DNA from: Gammaproteobacteria bacterium
GTDB lineage: Bacteria; Pseudomonadota; Gammaproteobacteria; Pseudomonadales; Cellvibrionaceae
DNA: 17,561 nt
Reading direction: 5' to 3'
NCBI GenBank assembly: GCA_021151625.1
Contig: JAGKWY010000132.1
Coordinates: 1-17,561 of the forward strand
Under the pieces are notes generated by a model. It searched no databases. It was not told where the DNA came from and saw only the letters and a list, made by a program, of their open reading frames with translations. The position numbers and the translations under genes are program-made. Numbering within the stretch: the stretch's first letter is position 1; each line of letters opens with the position of its first letter. Shown piece by piece: positions 7,627 to 15,931 of this stretch.

Positions 7627-8733
7627 TTATTTCGACTCTTTCAGGATGCGCAACATGCGACGGAGTGGCTCAGCAGCCCCCCACAATAACTGATCACCAA
7701 TCACGAAGGCAGATACGTACTCTGGCCCCATATTAAGTTTGCGCACTCGCCCAACACCAATTTTCAGGCCGCCGGTGATAGAAGCTGGTGTCAACTCTTG
7801 CTCAGTAATACCGCGATCGTTAGGTACAAATTTCACCCAGTCATTACCCGACTTAATGATTGACTCAATTTCTTCCAATGGCAGATCTTTCTTGAGTTTG
7901 ACTGTTAATGCCAGGCTATGACAGCGCATAGCACCAATGCGCACACACAAGCCATCTACCGGGATAACCTTGTCTGTACCTAAAATTTTGTTAACTTCAG
8001 CCTGACCTTTCCATTCTTCTTTGGATTGACCATTATCCAATTGCTTGTCGATCCAGGGAATCAAACCACCCGCCAAAGGAGCCGGGAAAAACTCGCGCGG
8101 CACATCATTACGAATGGTGTTCGCTACTTTACGATCTATATCCAAAATAGCAGACGCAGGGGTCGCCAGCTCATCAGCAACAGCACTATGAATTACACCC
8201 ATGCCTTTCAACAATTCGCGCATATGGTTAGCACCGCCACCCGATGCAGCCTGATAGGTCATAGAGCTAACCCAATCCACCAAGCCAGCATGGAATAGAC
8301 CGCCCATCCCCATCAACATAATGGAGTTGGTACAGTTACCACCGATGAAATTTTTTACACCTTTCTGCAAAGCAGCATCAATAACACCGCGGTTAACCGG
8401 GTCAAGGATAATGACCGCATCCTCCTCCATACGCAGACTGGAAGCCGCATCAATCCAGTAGCCATTCCAACCGGAAGAACGCAGTTTCGGGAAAATTTCG
8501 TTGGTGTAATCACCTCCCTGACAGGTAATAATCACATCCAGTTGCTTCAAATCATCAACAGAATACGCATCTTTCAATGCAGGTAAGCCAGCCGCTACTG
8601 CTGGCGCAGCACCGCCTACATTAGAGGTGGTAAAAAATACTGGCTGGATATCAGCAAAATCATTTTCTGATTGCATACGCTCCATCAATACGGAGCCCAC
8701 CATACCGCGCCAACCTACAAAACCTACTTTCAT
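7627..8733 (-). CDS. asd: Aspartate-semialdehyde dehydrogenase
   Basis: Asd reduces aspartyl-4-phosphate to aspartate semialdehyde with NADPH, the branch point to lysine/diaminopimelate, threonine and methionine. The 368-residue product has the length of the E. coli-type enzyme. The N-terminal nucleotide loop is GWRGMVGS (about 7-14), the catalytic Cys134 is in GGNCTNSIML, and the acid/base His272 is in RIGAMRCHSLAL. The substrate-binding Arg is in the same RIGAMR stretch. The ATG has a GAGAG ribosome site about 8-12 bases upstream. That site is inside the shortened leuB frame, whose stop codon ends one base before this ATG. It is co-oriented with leuCDB and closed by the terminator at 7570-7600. 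The gene itself looks intact. Confidence 0.98.
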   Translation of the reverse strand: MKVGFVGWRGMVGSVLMERMQSENDFADIQPVFFTTSNVGGAAPAVAAGLPALKDAYSVDDLKQLDVIITCQGGDYTNEIFPKLRSSGWNGYWIDAASSLRMEEDAVIILDPVNRGVIDAALQKGVKNFIGGNCTNSIMLMGMGGLFHAGLVDWVSSMTYQAASGGGANHMRELLKGMGVIHSAVADELATPASAILDIDRKVANTIRNDVPREFFPAPLAGGLIPWIDKQLDNGQSKEEWKGQAEVNKILGTDKVIPVDGLCVRIGAMRCHSLALTVKLKKDLPLEEIESIIKSGNDWVKFVPNDRGITEQELTPASITGGLKIGVGRVRKLNMGPEYVSAFVIGDQLLWGAAEPLRRMLRILKESK

Positions 8734-8734
8734 C

Positions 8735-9583
8735 TCAGTCTCTCTTTAAGTAATACATACCTCGGCCATCTTTATCCAGCGATGCCGACGGCAACATACC
8801 GATGGAGCCAGTCAACATAGCTGCCGCATCGGACAAAATATCACCAAACATGTTACCAGTCACCAACACATCAAATTGTTTCGGTGCACGCACCAACTGC
8901 ATAGCCGCATTATCCACGTACATATGCGACAACTCTACATCCGGATACTCTTTATGCAGGGTGTCCATCACTTCACGCCAGAGCATGGTTGCCTCCAGTA
9001 CGTTCGCCTTGTCGACTGAACACACCTTGCCATTACGCTTGCGCGCCATTTCAAACGCAGTGCGACCGATACGGATTATCTCACTCTCGGAATATTTGTA
9101 GGTGTTGTAACCTTCACGCTCGCCATTTTCCAATACGCGAATACCGCGCGGCTCACCAAAATAAATACCGCCCGCTAGCTCGCGCACGATCAAAATATCC
9201 AAACCGGAAACCACTTCCGGTTTCAGCGAAGACGCATCAACCAATTGCGGATACAACAACGCCGGACGCAAGTTTGCGTACAAACCCAATTGTGAGCGAA
9301 TTTTCAGCAGGCCTTTTTCCGGGCGAATTGAGCGATCCAGCTTATCCCACTTGGGACCGCCTACTGCACCCAATAAAATCGCATCAGCCTTGCGCGCTTT
9401 TTCCAGCGTTGAATCAGCCAGGGGCACACCATAAGCATCGATTGCACAACCACCCATGTGATCATTTTCAAACGTCAGACCAAGGTCAAATTTCGCGTTA
9501 ACAACATCCAACACCTTGCGCGCTTCTTTAACGATTTCCGGACCAATACCATCGCCTTCCAGAATTAAAATATGTTTACCCAC
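8735..9583 (-). CDS. leuB: 3-isopropylmalate dehydrogenase, C-terminally truncated
   Basis: LeuB oxidatively decarboxylates 3-isopropylmalate with NAD in leucine synthesis. The first 277 residues are a normal LeuB: GDGIGPEI (about 11-18), LLGAVGGPKWD, the Arg residues of LRPALLYPQL and RELAGGIYFGE with Tyr141, Lys192 in SVDKANVLE, and metal ligands Asp224, Asp248 and Asp252 (YVDNAAMQ, NMFGDILSD). After SASLDKDGRGMY the family normally continues with EP-x-HGSAPDIAG and about 75-80 more residues. Here the frame reads YLKRD and stops, giving 282 residues instead of about 355-365. The lost part contains the cofactor-binding HGSAPDIAG loop and the last helices of that domain, so the product is probably inactive. 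The start is GTG with GGAG about seven bases upstream, 30 bases after leuD. Likely a deletion-derived pseudogene or an assembly gap. Confidence 0.93.
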   Translation of the reverse strand: MGKHILILEGDGIGPEIVKEARKVLDVVNAKFDLGLTFENDHMGGCAIDAYGVPLADSTLEKARKADAILLGAVGGPKWDKLDRSIRPEKGLLKIRSQLGLYANLRPALLYPQLVDASSLKPEVVSGLDILIVRELAGGIYFGEPRGIRVLENGEREGYNTYKYSESEIIRIGRTAFEMARKRNGKVCSVDKANVLEATMLWREVMDTLHKEYPDVELSHMYVDNAAMQLVRAPKQFDVLVTGNMFGDILSDAAAMLTGSIGMLPSASLDKDGRGMYYLKRD

Positions 9584-9613
9584 AAGCCTTCTCCAAATTA
9601 ATTTTTTCGTTAC

Positions 9614-10261
9614 TTATTTCACCACATCAAACAACCAGGGCGCTTCCGCGCGGCGTCTGGTTTCATAAGCGCGGATTTTATCGGCATGCTCAAGGGTCAA
9701 ACCAATATCATCCAAACCATTTAACAAACAATGTTTACGGAATGCATCGACTTCAAAACCAAAACTCTCGCCTGATGGTGTAGTTACCGTTTGTGCAGCG
9801 AGATCAACGGTTAATTGATAACCTTCCGCTGCATACATTTCCTTAAATAATTTATCGACAATTTCTTCGTTCAAGATAATCGGTAACAAACCGTTTTTGA
9901 AACAATTATTAAAGAAAATATCCGCAAAGCTAGGTGCGATTACACTGCGAAAACCGTAGTCATCCAATGCCCATGGAGCATGCTCACGGCTTGAACCGCA
10001 ACCAAAATTTTCGCGCGCCAGTAAAATGCTGGCATTTTTATAACGCGGAAAGTTCAGCGGAAATTCGGCGTTAACCGGACGCCCTTCGCAACTTTGATCA
10101 GGTTTACCTTCATCAAGATAGCGCAATTCATCAAATAAATTTTTACCAAAGCCAGTGCGCTTGATTGATTTCAAAAACTGCTTCGGGATAATCATATCGG
10201 TATCGACATTAGCGCGATCCATAGGAGCAGCAATGCCTTGTATAACGGTAAAACTTTTCAT
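9614..10261 (-). CDS. leuD: 3-isopropylmalate dehydratase small subunit
   Basis: LeuD is the swivel-domain subunit that joins LeuC to form isopropylmalate isomerase, which converts 2- to 3-isopropylmalate. The 215-residue product starts MKSFTVIQGIAAPMDRANVDTDMIIPKQFL and so on, carrying the family's NVDTDMIIPKQFLK (about 19-32). The substrate-contact motif ARENFGCGSSREHAPWAL (about 82-99) and APSFADIFFNNCFKNGLLPI follow. Length is normal. The ATG has AGGAG at good distance. It lies 15 bases after leuC and 30 before leuB, consistent with one leuCDB transcript. Confidence 0.98.
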   Translation of the reverse strand: MKSFTVIQGIAAPMDRANVDTDMIIPKQFLKSIKRTGFGKNLFDELRYLDEGKPDQSCEGRPVNAEFPLNFPRYKNASILLARENFGCGSSREHAPWALDDYGFRSVIAPSFADIFFNNCFKNGLLPIILNEEIVDKLFKEMYAAEGYQLTVDLAAQTVTTPSGESFGFEVDAFRKHCLLNGLDDIGLTLEHADKIRAYETRRRAEAPWLFDVVK

Positions 10262-10276
10262 GGCTGTCTCCTATTC

Positions 10277-11695
10277 TTAATTAAACGTACGAACGTCAAC
10301 AAAATGACCCGCAATTGCCGCTGCCGCCGCCATTGCCGGGCTTACCAGGTGAGTGCGTCCCCCGTACCCCTGGCGCCCCTCAAAGTTGCGGTTTGAGGTA
10401 GACGCGCAATGCTCACCAGCACCGAGCTTGTCAGCGTTCATCGCCAAACACATGGAACAACCAGGCTCACGCCATTCAATTCCAGCGGCGATAAAAATCT
10501 TATCCAAACCTTCCGCTTCTGCTTGCGCTTTTACAGCCCCTGAGCCCGGAACAACAATCGCTTCTTTTACTGAACCAGCCTTCTGACGACCTTTTACAAC
10601 TTCTGCCGCTGCACGGATATCTTCGATGCGCGAGTTAGTGCAAGAACCGATAAATACGCGATCAACATGAATCGAAGTAATCGGCTGGTTTGCCTGTAAG
10701 CCCATATATTGCAATGCGCGAATCATATCGTTGCGCTTAACCGGATCAGTTTCATTGGCAGGATCCGGCACTTTATCCTCCACAGAAACCACCATTTCCG
10801 GTGAGGTACCCCAACTTACTTGCGGTTTGATTTCAGCACCGTTGATTTCAACTACAGAATCAAAATGCGCGCCTTCATCGCTGACATAATTTTTCCAGTC
10901 AGCAACGGCTTTTTCCCACACATCACCTGTAGGTGCGTAAGTACGCCCCTTAACATAATCGATAGTAGTTTGGTCCACCGCCACCATACCGGCGCGAGCA
11001 CCCGCTTCAATCGCCATATTACATACGGTCATCCGGCCTTCCATGGTCATATCACGAAATACCTGACCACCAAACTCCATCGCATAACCAGTACCACCGG
11101 CAGTGCCAATTTTGGCAATGATGGCAAGTACAACGTCTTTCGATGTCACACCAAGGCCGAGCTTTCCATCCACCCTGATCAACATATTCTTCATCTTTTT
11201 GGCAACCAGACACTGGGTCGCCATTACATGTTCCACCTCACTGGTACCAATACCGTGGGCCAATGACCCCAAAGCACCATTGGTAGCGGTATGCGAATCG
11301 CCGCACACAACAGTCATTCCAGGCAAACAAGCGCCAGTTTCCGGACCCACCACGTGCACAATACCCTGGCGATCGTCATTGATTTTGAATTCAAGGATGC
11401 CGAACTCATCGCAGTTATCATCGAGGGTTTTCACCTGAATCAATGATACCGGATCCTGGATACCGCTCACTCCATGGGCACGCTCCTTCTGGGTAGTAGG
11501 TACGTTGTGATCCGGTGTGGCGAGGATCGAATCAACTCGCCAGGGCTTGCGTCCGGCCATACGCAGACCATCAAATGCCTGGGGCGAAGTCACTTCATGA
11601 ACAATGTGACGGTCGATATAGATGAGCGCAGAACCATCATCACTTTGGTGAACGAGGTGGGCATCCCACAATTTATCGTAAAGAGTTTTAGCCAT
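10277..11695 (-). CDS. leuC: 3-isopropylmalate dehydratase large subunit
   Basis: LeuC is the aconitase-type, [4Fe-4S]-bearing subunit of isopropylmalate isomerase in leucine synthesis. The 472-residue length is standard. The three cluster cysteines are Cys352 (FIGSCTNSR) and Cys413 and Cys416 (EPGCSMCLAMN). Other family stretches are YIDRHIVHEVTSPQAF (about 26-41), VVCGDSHTATNGALG (about 129-143) and NRNFEGRQG near the C-terminus. The ATG has GGAGA about eight bases upstream. It is the first gene of the leucine unit and diverges from a LysR-type regulator gene across 170 bases, the usual layout for LysR-controlled leuCD in pseudomonads. Confidence 0.98.
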   Translation of the reverse strand: MAKTLYDKLWDAHLVHQSDDGSALIYIDRHIVHEVTSPQAFDGLRMAGRKPWRVDSILATPDHNVPTTQKERAHGVSGIQDPVSLIQVKTLDDNCDEFGILEFKINDDRQGIVHVVGPETGACLPGMTVVCGDSHTATNGALGSLAHGIGTSEVEHVMATQCLVAKKMKNMLIRVDGKLGLGVTSKDVVLAIIAKIGTAGGTGYAMEFGGQVFRDMTMEGRMTVCNMAIEAGARAGMVAVDQTTIDYVKGRTYAPTGDVWEKAVADWKNYVSDEGAHFDSVVEINGAEIKPQVSWGTSPEMVVSVEDKVPDPANETDPVKRNDMIRALQYMGLQANQPITSIHVDRVFIGSCTNSRIEDIRAAAEVVKGRQKAGSVKEAIVVPGSGAVKAQAEAEGLDKIFIAAGIEWREPGCSMCLAMNADKLGAGEHCASTSNRNFEGRQGYGGRTHLVSPAMAAAAAIAGHFVDVRTFN

Positions 11696-11832
11696 GGTGA
11701 ATCTCCAATAAGGCCTAAGGCCCAGCTCACAAGGTTGTGGTGAAACTATTTATAGAAAGAATCTGTAATAGGAATGACGCCATGCTACGCCCGCCAAACC
11801 CATAAAACAAATTTATCTTTTTTATATATTGC

Positions 11833-11867
11833 ATTCCATTTAGGAATAGTCTAAATATTCCAGGAAT
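11833..11867. promoter_or_regulatory. Candidate LysR-type operator between leuC and the regulator gene
   Basis: Four half-sites alternate here: ATTCC (11833-11837), GGAAT (11843-11847), ATTCC (11857-11861) and GGAAT (11863-11867). They form the dyads ATTCC-N5-GGAAT and GGAATA-N7-TATTCC, the latter spaced like a LysR box. The last half-site covers the first two bases of the regulator's ATG, which suits autorepression. A further GGAAT lies at 11771-11775, closer to leuC. Binding is an inference; no assay or alignment was used. Confidence 0.45.
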
Positions 11868-12786
11868 GGATACACAACACCTACAGGCATTCGTCGCCAT
11901 CGCTGAAAACGGGTCTTTTTCTGCCGCCGCCGAACGGTTGCATTTGACTCAACCGGCGATTAGCAAGCGTATTGCACTATTGGAAGAACAGTTAAAAGCA
12001 CCTTTATTTGACCGAATTGGCCGACAAGTGGCACTAACTCAGGCTGGTCAGGTCTTATTAAGCAAGGCCAAGTTAATCTTGGGTGAGGTGATAGCCGCAC
12101 AGCGGGCCATTGCAGATTTACAAGGTGATGTGCAAGGCAAGTTGAGCATTGCTACCAGCCACCATGTGGGCTTGCACTATCTACCACCCTATTTACGTGA
12201 ATTTTCGACGCGCTACCCACAAGTAAAACTGGACTTACATTTTCTCGATTCGGAGCAGGCATACCATGAAATCCTACAAGGCAGATTCGACCTCGCCATT
12301 ATTACGCTCGCGCTTTCGCAAGACGCACGACTCCAAAGCCACACCCTCTGGCACGACCAACTCCACTTTGTCGTCGCGCCCTCTCACCCCCTCGCGCAAC
12401 CAGGACGCCCCAATGCCACACAACCGCATCTTCGCCTGGCCGATTTAAGCAAACACCCGGCGATAATGCCGGACACCAGCACATACACCACTCAACTCAT
12501 CAAAAATTTGTTTGATGATGAAAACCTGCCGCTCGATATAGGCATGATTTCCAATCACCTCGACACCATCAAAATGCTACTCAGCATTAACCTCGGCTGG
12601 GGTGTGTTACCACGCAAAATTATTGATGATCAACTACAAATATTAAACGTCGATCACCCACCTATCATGCGCCCCCTAGGCTGTATTCATCACAATCAAC
12701 GTACCCTGAACAATGCCGCGCGCGTTTTTTTAACACTGTTGCAAGGTGATGACATTTCTGCGAAACATTTAGCGGGCACTCTATAA
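11866..12786 (+). CDS. LysR-family transcriptional regulator, probable leuCDB regulator
   Basis: The 306-residue product has the LysR plan: an N-terminal winged helix-turn-helix (about 1-60; SFSAAAERLHLTQPAISKRI with the family's LTQPA(I/V)S) and a co-inducer-binding domain (about 90-295). The N-terminus MDTQHLQAFVAIAENGSF is typical, so the ATG at 11866 is very likely the true start. An AGGA touches that ATG with almost no spacing, so the ribosome site is poor. The gene is divergent from leuC, and the intergenic region has repeated ATTCC/GGAAT half-sites. By analogy with the LysR gene beside leuC in Pseudomonas, it probably senses a leucine-pathway intermediate (inference). No terminator is visible before the next gene, 65 bases downstream. 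Confidence 0.9.
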   Translation: MDTQHLQAFVAIAENGSFSAAAERLHLTQPAISKRIALLEEQLKAPLFDRIGRQVALTQAGQVLLSKAKLILGEVIAAQRAIADLQGDVQGKLSIATSHHVGLHYLPPYLREFSTRYPQVKLDLHFLDSEQAYHEILQGRFDLAIITLALSQDARLQSHTLWHDQLHFVVAPSHPLAQPGRPNATQPHLRLADLSKHPAIMPDTSTYTTQLIKNLFDDENLPLDIGMISNHLDTIKMLLSINLGWGVLPRKIIDDQLQILNVDHPPIMRPLGCIHHNQRTLNNAARVFLTLLQGDDISAKHLAGTL

Positions 12787-12851
12787 ATTTTGCGGCACAA
12801 TTACCCAATATCAATGAACCTAGAAATCAACTGAAGTCACAGGAAGCTTTT

Positions 12852-13604
12852 ATGCGACAAATATCTTTTGTAAAAAAATTTGCCCTCACCGCACTGACAT
12901 TAACCAGCTGCCACCAAGCTGCAGCCGATACGGTATTTGGGATTTATGCTGGGGCAGGAAGCTGGCAAAGCGAATATTCTGGTGAAGCAGGTGATCCAGC
13001 GATTACTGCAAATGATCTCGGCATGAAAGATAACAACAACGCATTTTACTACGTCGCCATCGAACACCCTGTGCCATTTTTGCCAAACATCAAAGTGCAA
13101 CAAAACGATATTACCAGCGACCAAACCAGCACAATCGAAAAGAGCTTTAGCATTGGGGATATCACCTTCCCGGCAGGTAGCAATGTAAAAACTGATTTTG
13201 ATTTAAGTTACACAGATGCAACACTCTATTACGAAGCACTCGACAATTGGCTCAATCTGGATCTGGGTGTAACACTAAGAAAGTATTCCGGCTATTTAAA
13301 AGCAGAATCACTGCAGTTCAGCGATGAAATTGATGTCGATGTTGCCGTCCCACTAATTTACGGAAAATTCCAGTTTGACCTGCCACTTACCGGATTTTCC
13401 GTAGGATTTGAAGGCAACTACATCAGCTACGATGGCAACAACCTGACCGATTACAGCGCAAAAATTGGATATATGTTCGATTCAGCATTGGATTTAGGAT
13501 TGGAAGTTGGTTATCGCGCAATGAAAGTGGATATCAACGAGGATGATGTCGCAACCAATCTGGACATTAAAGGGCCCTATGCCGCTGCGGTGTTTCATTT
13601 CTAA
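12852..13604 (+). CDS. Outer membrane protein, small beta-barrel (TIGR04219-like)
   Basis: The 250-residue product begins with a signal peptide (about 1-25: two Lys, then FALTALTLTS, cut near AAA/D) and then DTVFGIYAGAGSWQ. It alternates polar and hydrophobic residues in strand-length stretches and ends in aromatic GPYAAAVFHF, the usual signal for barrel insertion into the outer membrane. The start GIYAGAGSWQ and end resemble the TIGR04219 family of about 220-260 residues, whose function is not known to me. A Cys at residue 20 (LTSCHQ) faintly resembles a lipobox, but the downstream AAA site fits better. AGGAAG lies six to ten bases before the ATG. It follows the LysR gene without an obvious terminator and ends at a strong hairpin. 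Confidence 0.8.
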   Translation: MRQISFVKKFALTALTLTSCHQAAADTVFGIYAGAGSWQSEYSGEAGDPAITANDLGMKDNNNAFYYVAIEHPVPFLPNIKVQQNDITSDQTSTIEKSFSIGDITFPAGSNVKTDFDLSYTDATLYYEALDNWLNLDLGVTLRKYSGYLKAESLQFSDEIDVDVAVPLIYGKFQFDLPLTGFSVGFEGNYISYDGNNLTDYSAKIGYMFDSALDLGLEVGYRAMKVDINEDDVATNLDIKGPYAAAVFHF

Positions 13605-13625
13605 TAACCACCACTGACCAAAAGC

Positions 13626-13656
13626 AAAAAACGGGCAGATTCTATGCCCGTTTTTT
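13626..13656. terminator. Bidirectional terminator between the two convergent envelope genes
   Basis: A perfect 12-bp stem, AAAAAACGGGCA (13626-13637) against TGCCCGTTTTTT (13645-13656), has a 7-base loop. It sits 21 bases after the small outer-membrane gene and 34 bases past the stop of the convergent patatin gene. A and T runs on both sides allow termination from either strand. Confidence 0.9.
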
Positions 13657-13690
13657 GTTTAAATGTATCTCTAGCTAGTTTCTATTGAAA

Positions 13691-15931
13691 TTACAAAGCA
13701 CCCAACTGCAAATACATATTGTAATCACCGCGAGAGCTAAAACCGTAACCAAGATATAAAGGACCAAAAGGTGTTTCTCCACCAAGATAAATAACACCTG
13801 AATCCAACCAATCATCCCCCACCGACATGGTGTAGTTGGTTTCCAGCCTTGCCGCTTCCAAGCCAAAACCCAAGCGCAAATCACCATTCAGTCCCAAAGG
13901 CATACGACCAATAATTTTTTCTGCCCTCAGATGTCCGTAAAAAGCCTCATCACCCAAAATCTGATTACTGGCGTAACCAGACATTTTTAAAAAACCACCC
14001 AACATCACAGCATCATAAATAGGCAACTCACCTTTTACTGAAGTGATATATGCCGTGCGAATACCCAGCACATAATCGCTTAATTTATAAGCCCCACCAA
14101 GATCTGCCGATAACTTGCTATAGCCTTCATGGTGCGAATCGAAATAACTGATATCTGCTCGCCAGCCATGCGATGGAAAATACAAACGATTGCGCCTATC
14201 CAAATTTAACTCATACAAAAAACCACCAAAACGCTCATCCACATTAGGCAACGCAATAATACTCAGGTCTGAATCCCCCCTCGCATGATAGTCACGCCAA
14301 CCAAAGCGCGACTGACCAAAGCTGCCTAAATTTGAACCCAGCACCAATTCTGTATAAGAGGTATCCAGCTGATATTCCGCAATGCGCTCATCATCAACAA
14401 AAATAGTAATTTCTTCGCGCTTGCGAAAATAATTAGGCTCAACAAAAAAGTGCTGACGAGTGTCCAGCGGCTGATAAAAATCAAGTTCAACACGCGGTTT
14501 CCCACCCACATCTACATTTGCAAATAACTCGCCACCATAGGAGTTCATCCAGGTGTTGCGATAGGCAGCGCGAAAATTGAAATTGGATCCGTGACGATAT
14601 TCGTTATCGATGGAAAAACCAAAAATCAAATAATCCGAACTCCAGTTTTTTTCACGCGCGGTAACTTCAAGAATATTTTTTAAATCTTCACTGATTACCC
14701 GATAATCCACACTCTGGTAGAAGCCGTCTCCATAAGTACGAATTAAATCCTCTTCCAATACTGCCCGGTTGAGCATTTGCCCTGGTTGCTGATGAATTTG
14801 ACGAGCCACATAATCGCGATGCACTTTCTGTGTTGGAGCAATTCTAACTTCATCTATAACCACGTCTGCCCTGGGCGCAACCTTATTGTGATTTTGCCAT
14901 ACAGTGTAGGCATCCTCATCAACAGACAGCTCCCGCAAAGCCACGATCTGTTTTTCTGCAGCTGCACGACCTATATCTGCAGCCTCATCATAACGAGCAA
15001 ATTCAGACGCTTTAAAAGCACCTAACTCAGGATAAATATAAACATCCTTACCTGTTAAGCTGGCCAATGACCGCTCGACATTTTGCTTGGTTAAGATACC
15101 GATCATTTGCGCTGTCACACTTAGCAATGAACCAATATGCTCAGGTTCTTTTAATGGTGAACCCACATTCACGGCGATTACGCGATCAGCCTTGCAAAGC
15201 TCGCGCCCCAACTCAACGGGCAAGTTATCCACCAAGCCACCATCAACCAGCTTCCTGCCTTTATATTCTACCGGTGCCATCAATCCAGGCACGGACATAC
15301 TGGCGCGCATCGCCTGGGTGAGGCTGCCCTCACGAAATACCACCCGTTCGCCGGTACCAATATCCGTCGCGACTATCGCAAGTGGTATCGACAACTGCTC
15401 AATCGTGCGCTCACCAAGGTTGGCGTCGACCAACTGATTGAAAAAGAGTTTAATTTTTTCACCAGCAACCACCCCTGCTTGCAACTGCAATCCGTTATGA
15501 GTAACCCCCATCTCGGTACCAGGCAAATAGCGCTGACTAACTTTTTTCCTGCGGTAACTTAACCGGGAGAAATCAGCAACATCCAGAAACATGTCCGTCC
15601 AATCTGCTTCTGATAATTTCTTGCGCATGGTTTTAGGCGAAAGCCCAGCCGCATACGAGCCCGCCACCAGAGCGCCCATGCTGGTACCTACGACGCAATC
15701 TACCGGTATACGCTCGCGCTCGAGTACCTCCAGCACACCAATGTGAGCCGCACCGCGTGCGCCACCACCACCCAGAATCAGGGCTGTTCGCTGCTTTTCC
15801 GCCGCCTGAGCTGCCGTTAGCAGCAAGCAACTGCATAACAGCCCAACTATTACCCTGACAATCCTCTCCCTAAATCCGACCATAACTAAGAAATCCAACA
15901 CTGTGGTTACCATGTAGTACAAACATAACAA
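13691..15931 (-). CDS. Patatin-like phospholipase with POTRA and beta-barrel (PlpD-like type Vd autotransporter)
   Basis: The frame holds 746 residues. A patatin lipase domain (about 47-335) has the oxyanion loop GGGGARG (54-60), nucleophile Ser84 in GTSMG, and dyad Asp230 in LVDGGLVDN. A POTRA-like unit (about 356-425; VVIDEVRIAPTQ, then DLIRTYGDGFYQSVDY) follows. The remainder (about 430-746) is an Omp85/bacterial-surface-antigen type barrel of repeated amphipathic strands. This is the order known from Pseudomonas PlpD, where the barrel delivers the lipase to the surface. The true start is probably Met17 (ATG at 15883), which gives MVGFRERIVRVIVGLL and a standard Sec signal peptide cut near AQAA; the upstream 16 residues are unlikely to be translated. 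No candidate start has a strong ribosome site. Intact catalytic residues suggest an active phospholipase; substrate and export are inferred. Confidence 0.92.
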   Translation of the reverse strand: MLCLYYMVTTVLDFLVMVGFRERIVRVIVGLLCSCLLLTAAQAAEKQRTALILGGGGARGAAHIGVLEVLERERIPVDCVVGTSMGALVAGSYAAGLSPKTMRKKLSEADWTDMFLDVADFSRLSYRRKKVSQRYLPGTEMGVTHNGLQLQAGVVAGEKIKLFFNQLVDANLGERTIEQLSIPLAIVATDIGTGERVVFREGSLTQAMRASMSVPGLMAPVEYKGRKLVDGGLVDNLPVELGRELCKADRVIAVNVGSPLKEPEHIGSLLSVTAQMIGILTKQNVERSLASLTGKDVYIYPELGAFKASEFARYDEAADIGRAAAEKQIVALRELSVDEDAYTVWQNHNKVAPRADVVIDEVRIAPTQKVHRDYVARQIHQQPGQMLNRAVLEEDLIRTYGDGFYQSVDYRVISEDLKNILEVTAREKNWSSDYLIFGFSIDNEYRHGSNFNFRAAYRNTWMNSYGGELFANVDVGGKPRVELDFYQPLDTRQHFFVEPNYFRKREEITIFVDDERIAEYQLDTSYTELVLGSNLGSFGQSRFGWRDYHARGDSDLSIIALPNVDERFGGFLYELNLDRRNRLYFPSHGWRADISYFDSHHEGYSKLSADLGGAYKLSDYVLGIRTAYITSVKGELPIYDAVMLGGFLKMSGYASNQILGDEAFYGHLRAEKIIGRMPLGLNGDLRLGFGLEAARLETNYTMSVGDDWLDSGVIYLGGETPFGPLYLGYGFSSRGDYNMYLQLGAL

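Noticed and set aside
12302..12484. A 60-codon minus-strand frame opposite the LysR gene, in a locally C-rich stretch
   Set aside because: Low-complexity Arg/Gly/Ala product with no start signal; the LysR frame runs through it with normal family sequence.
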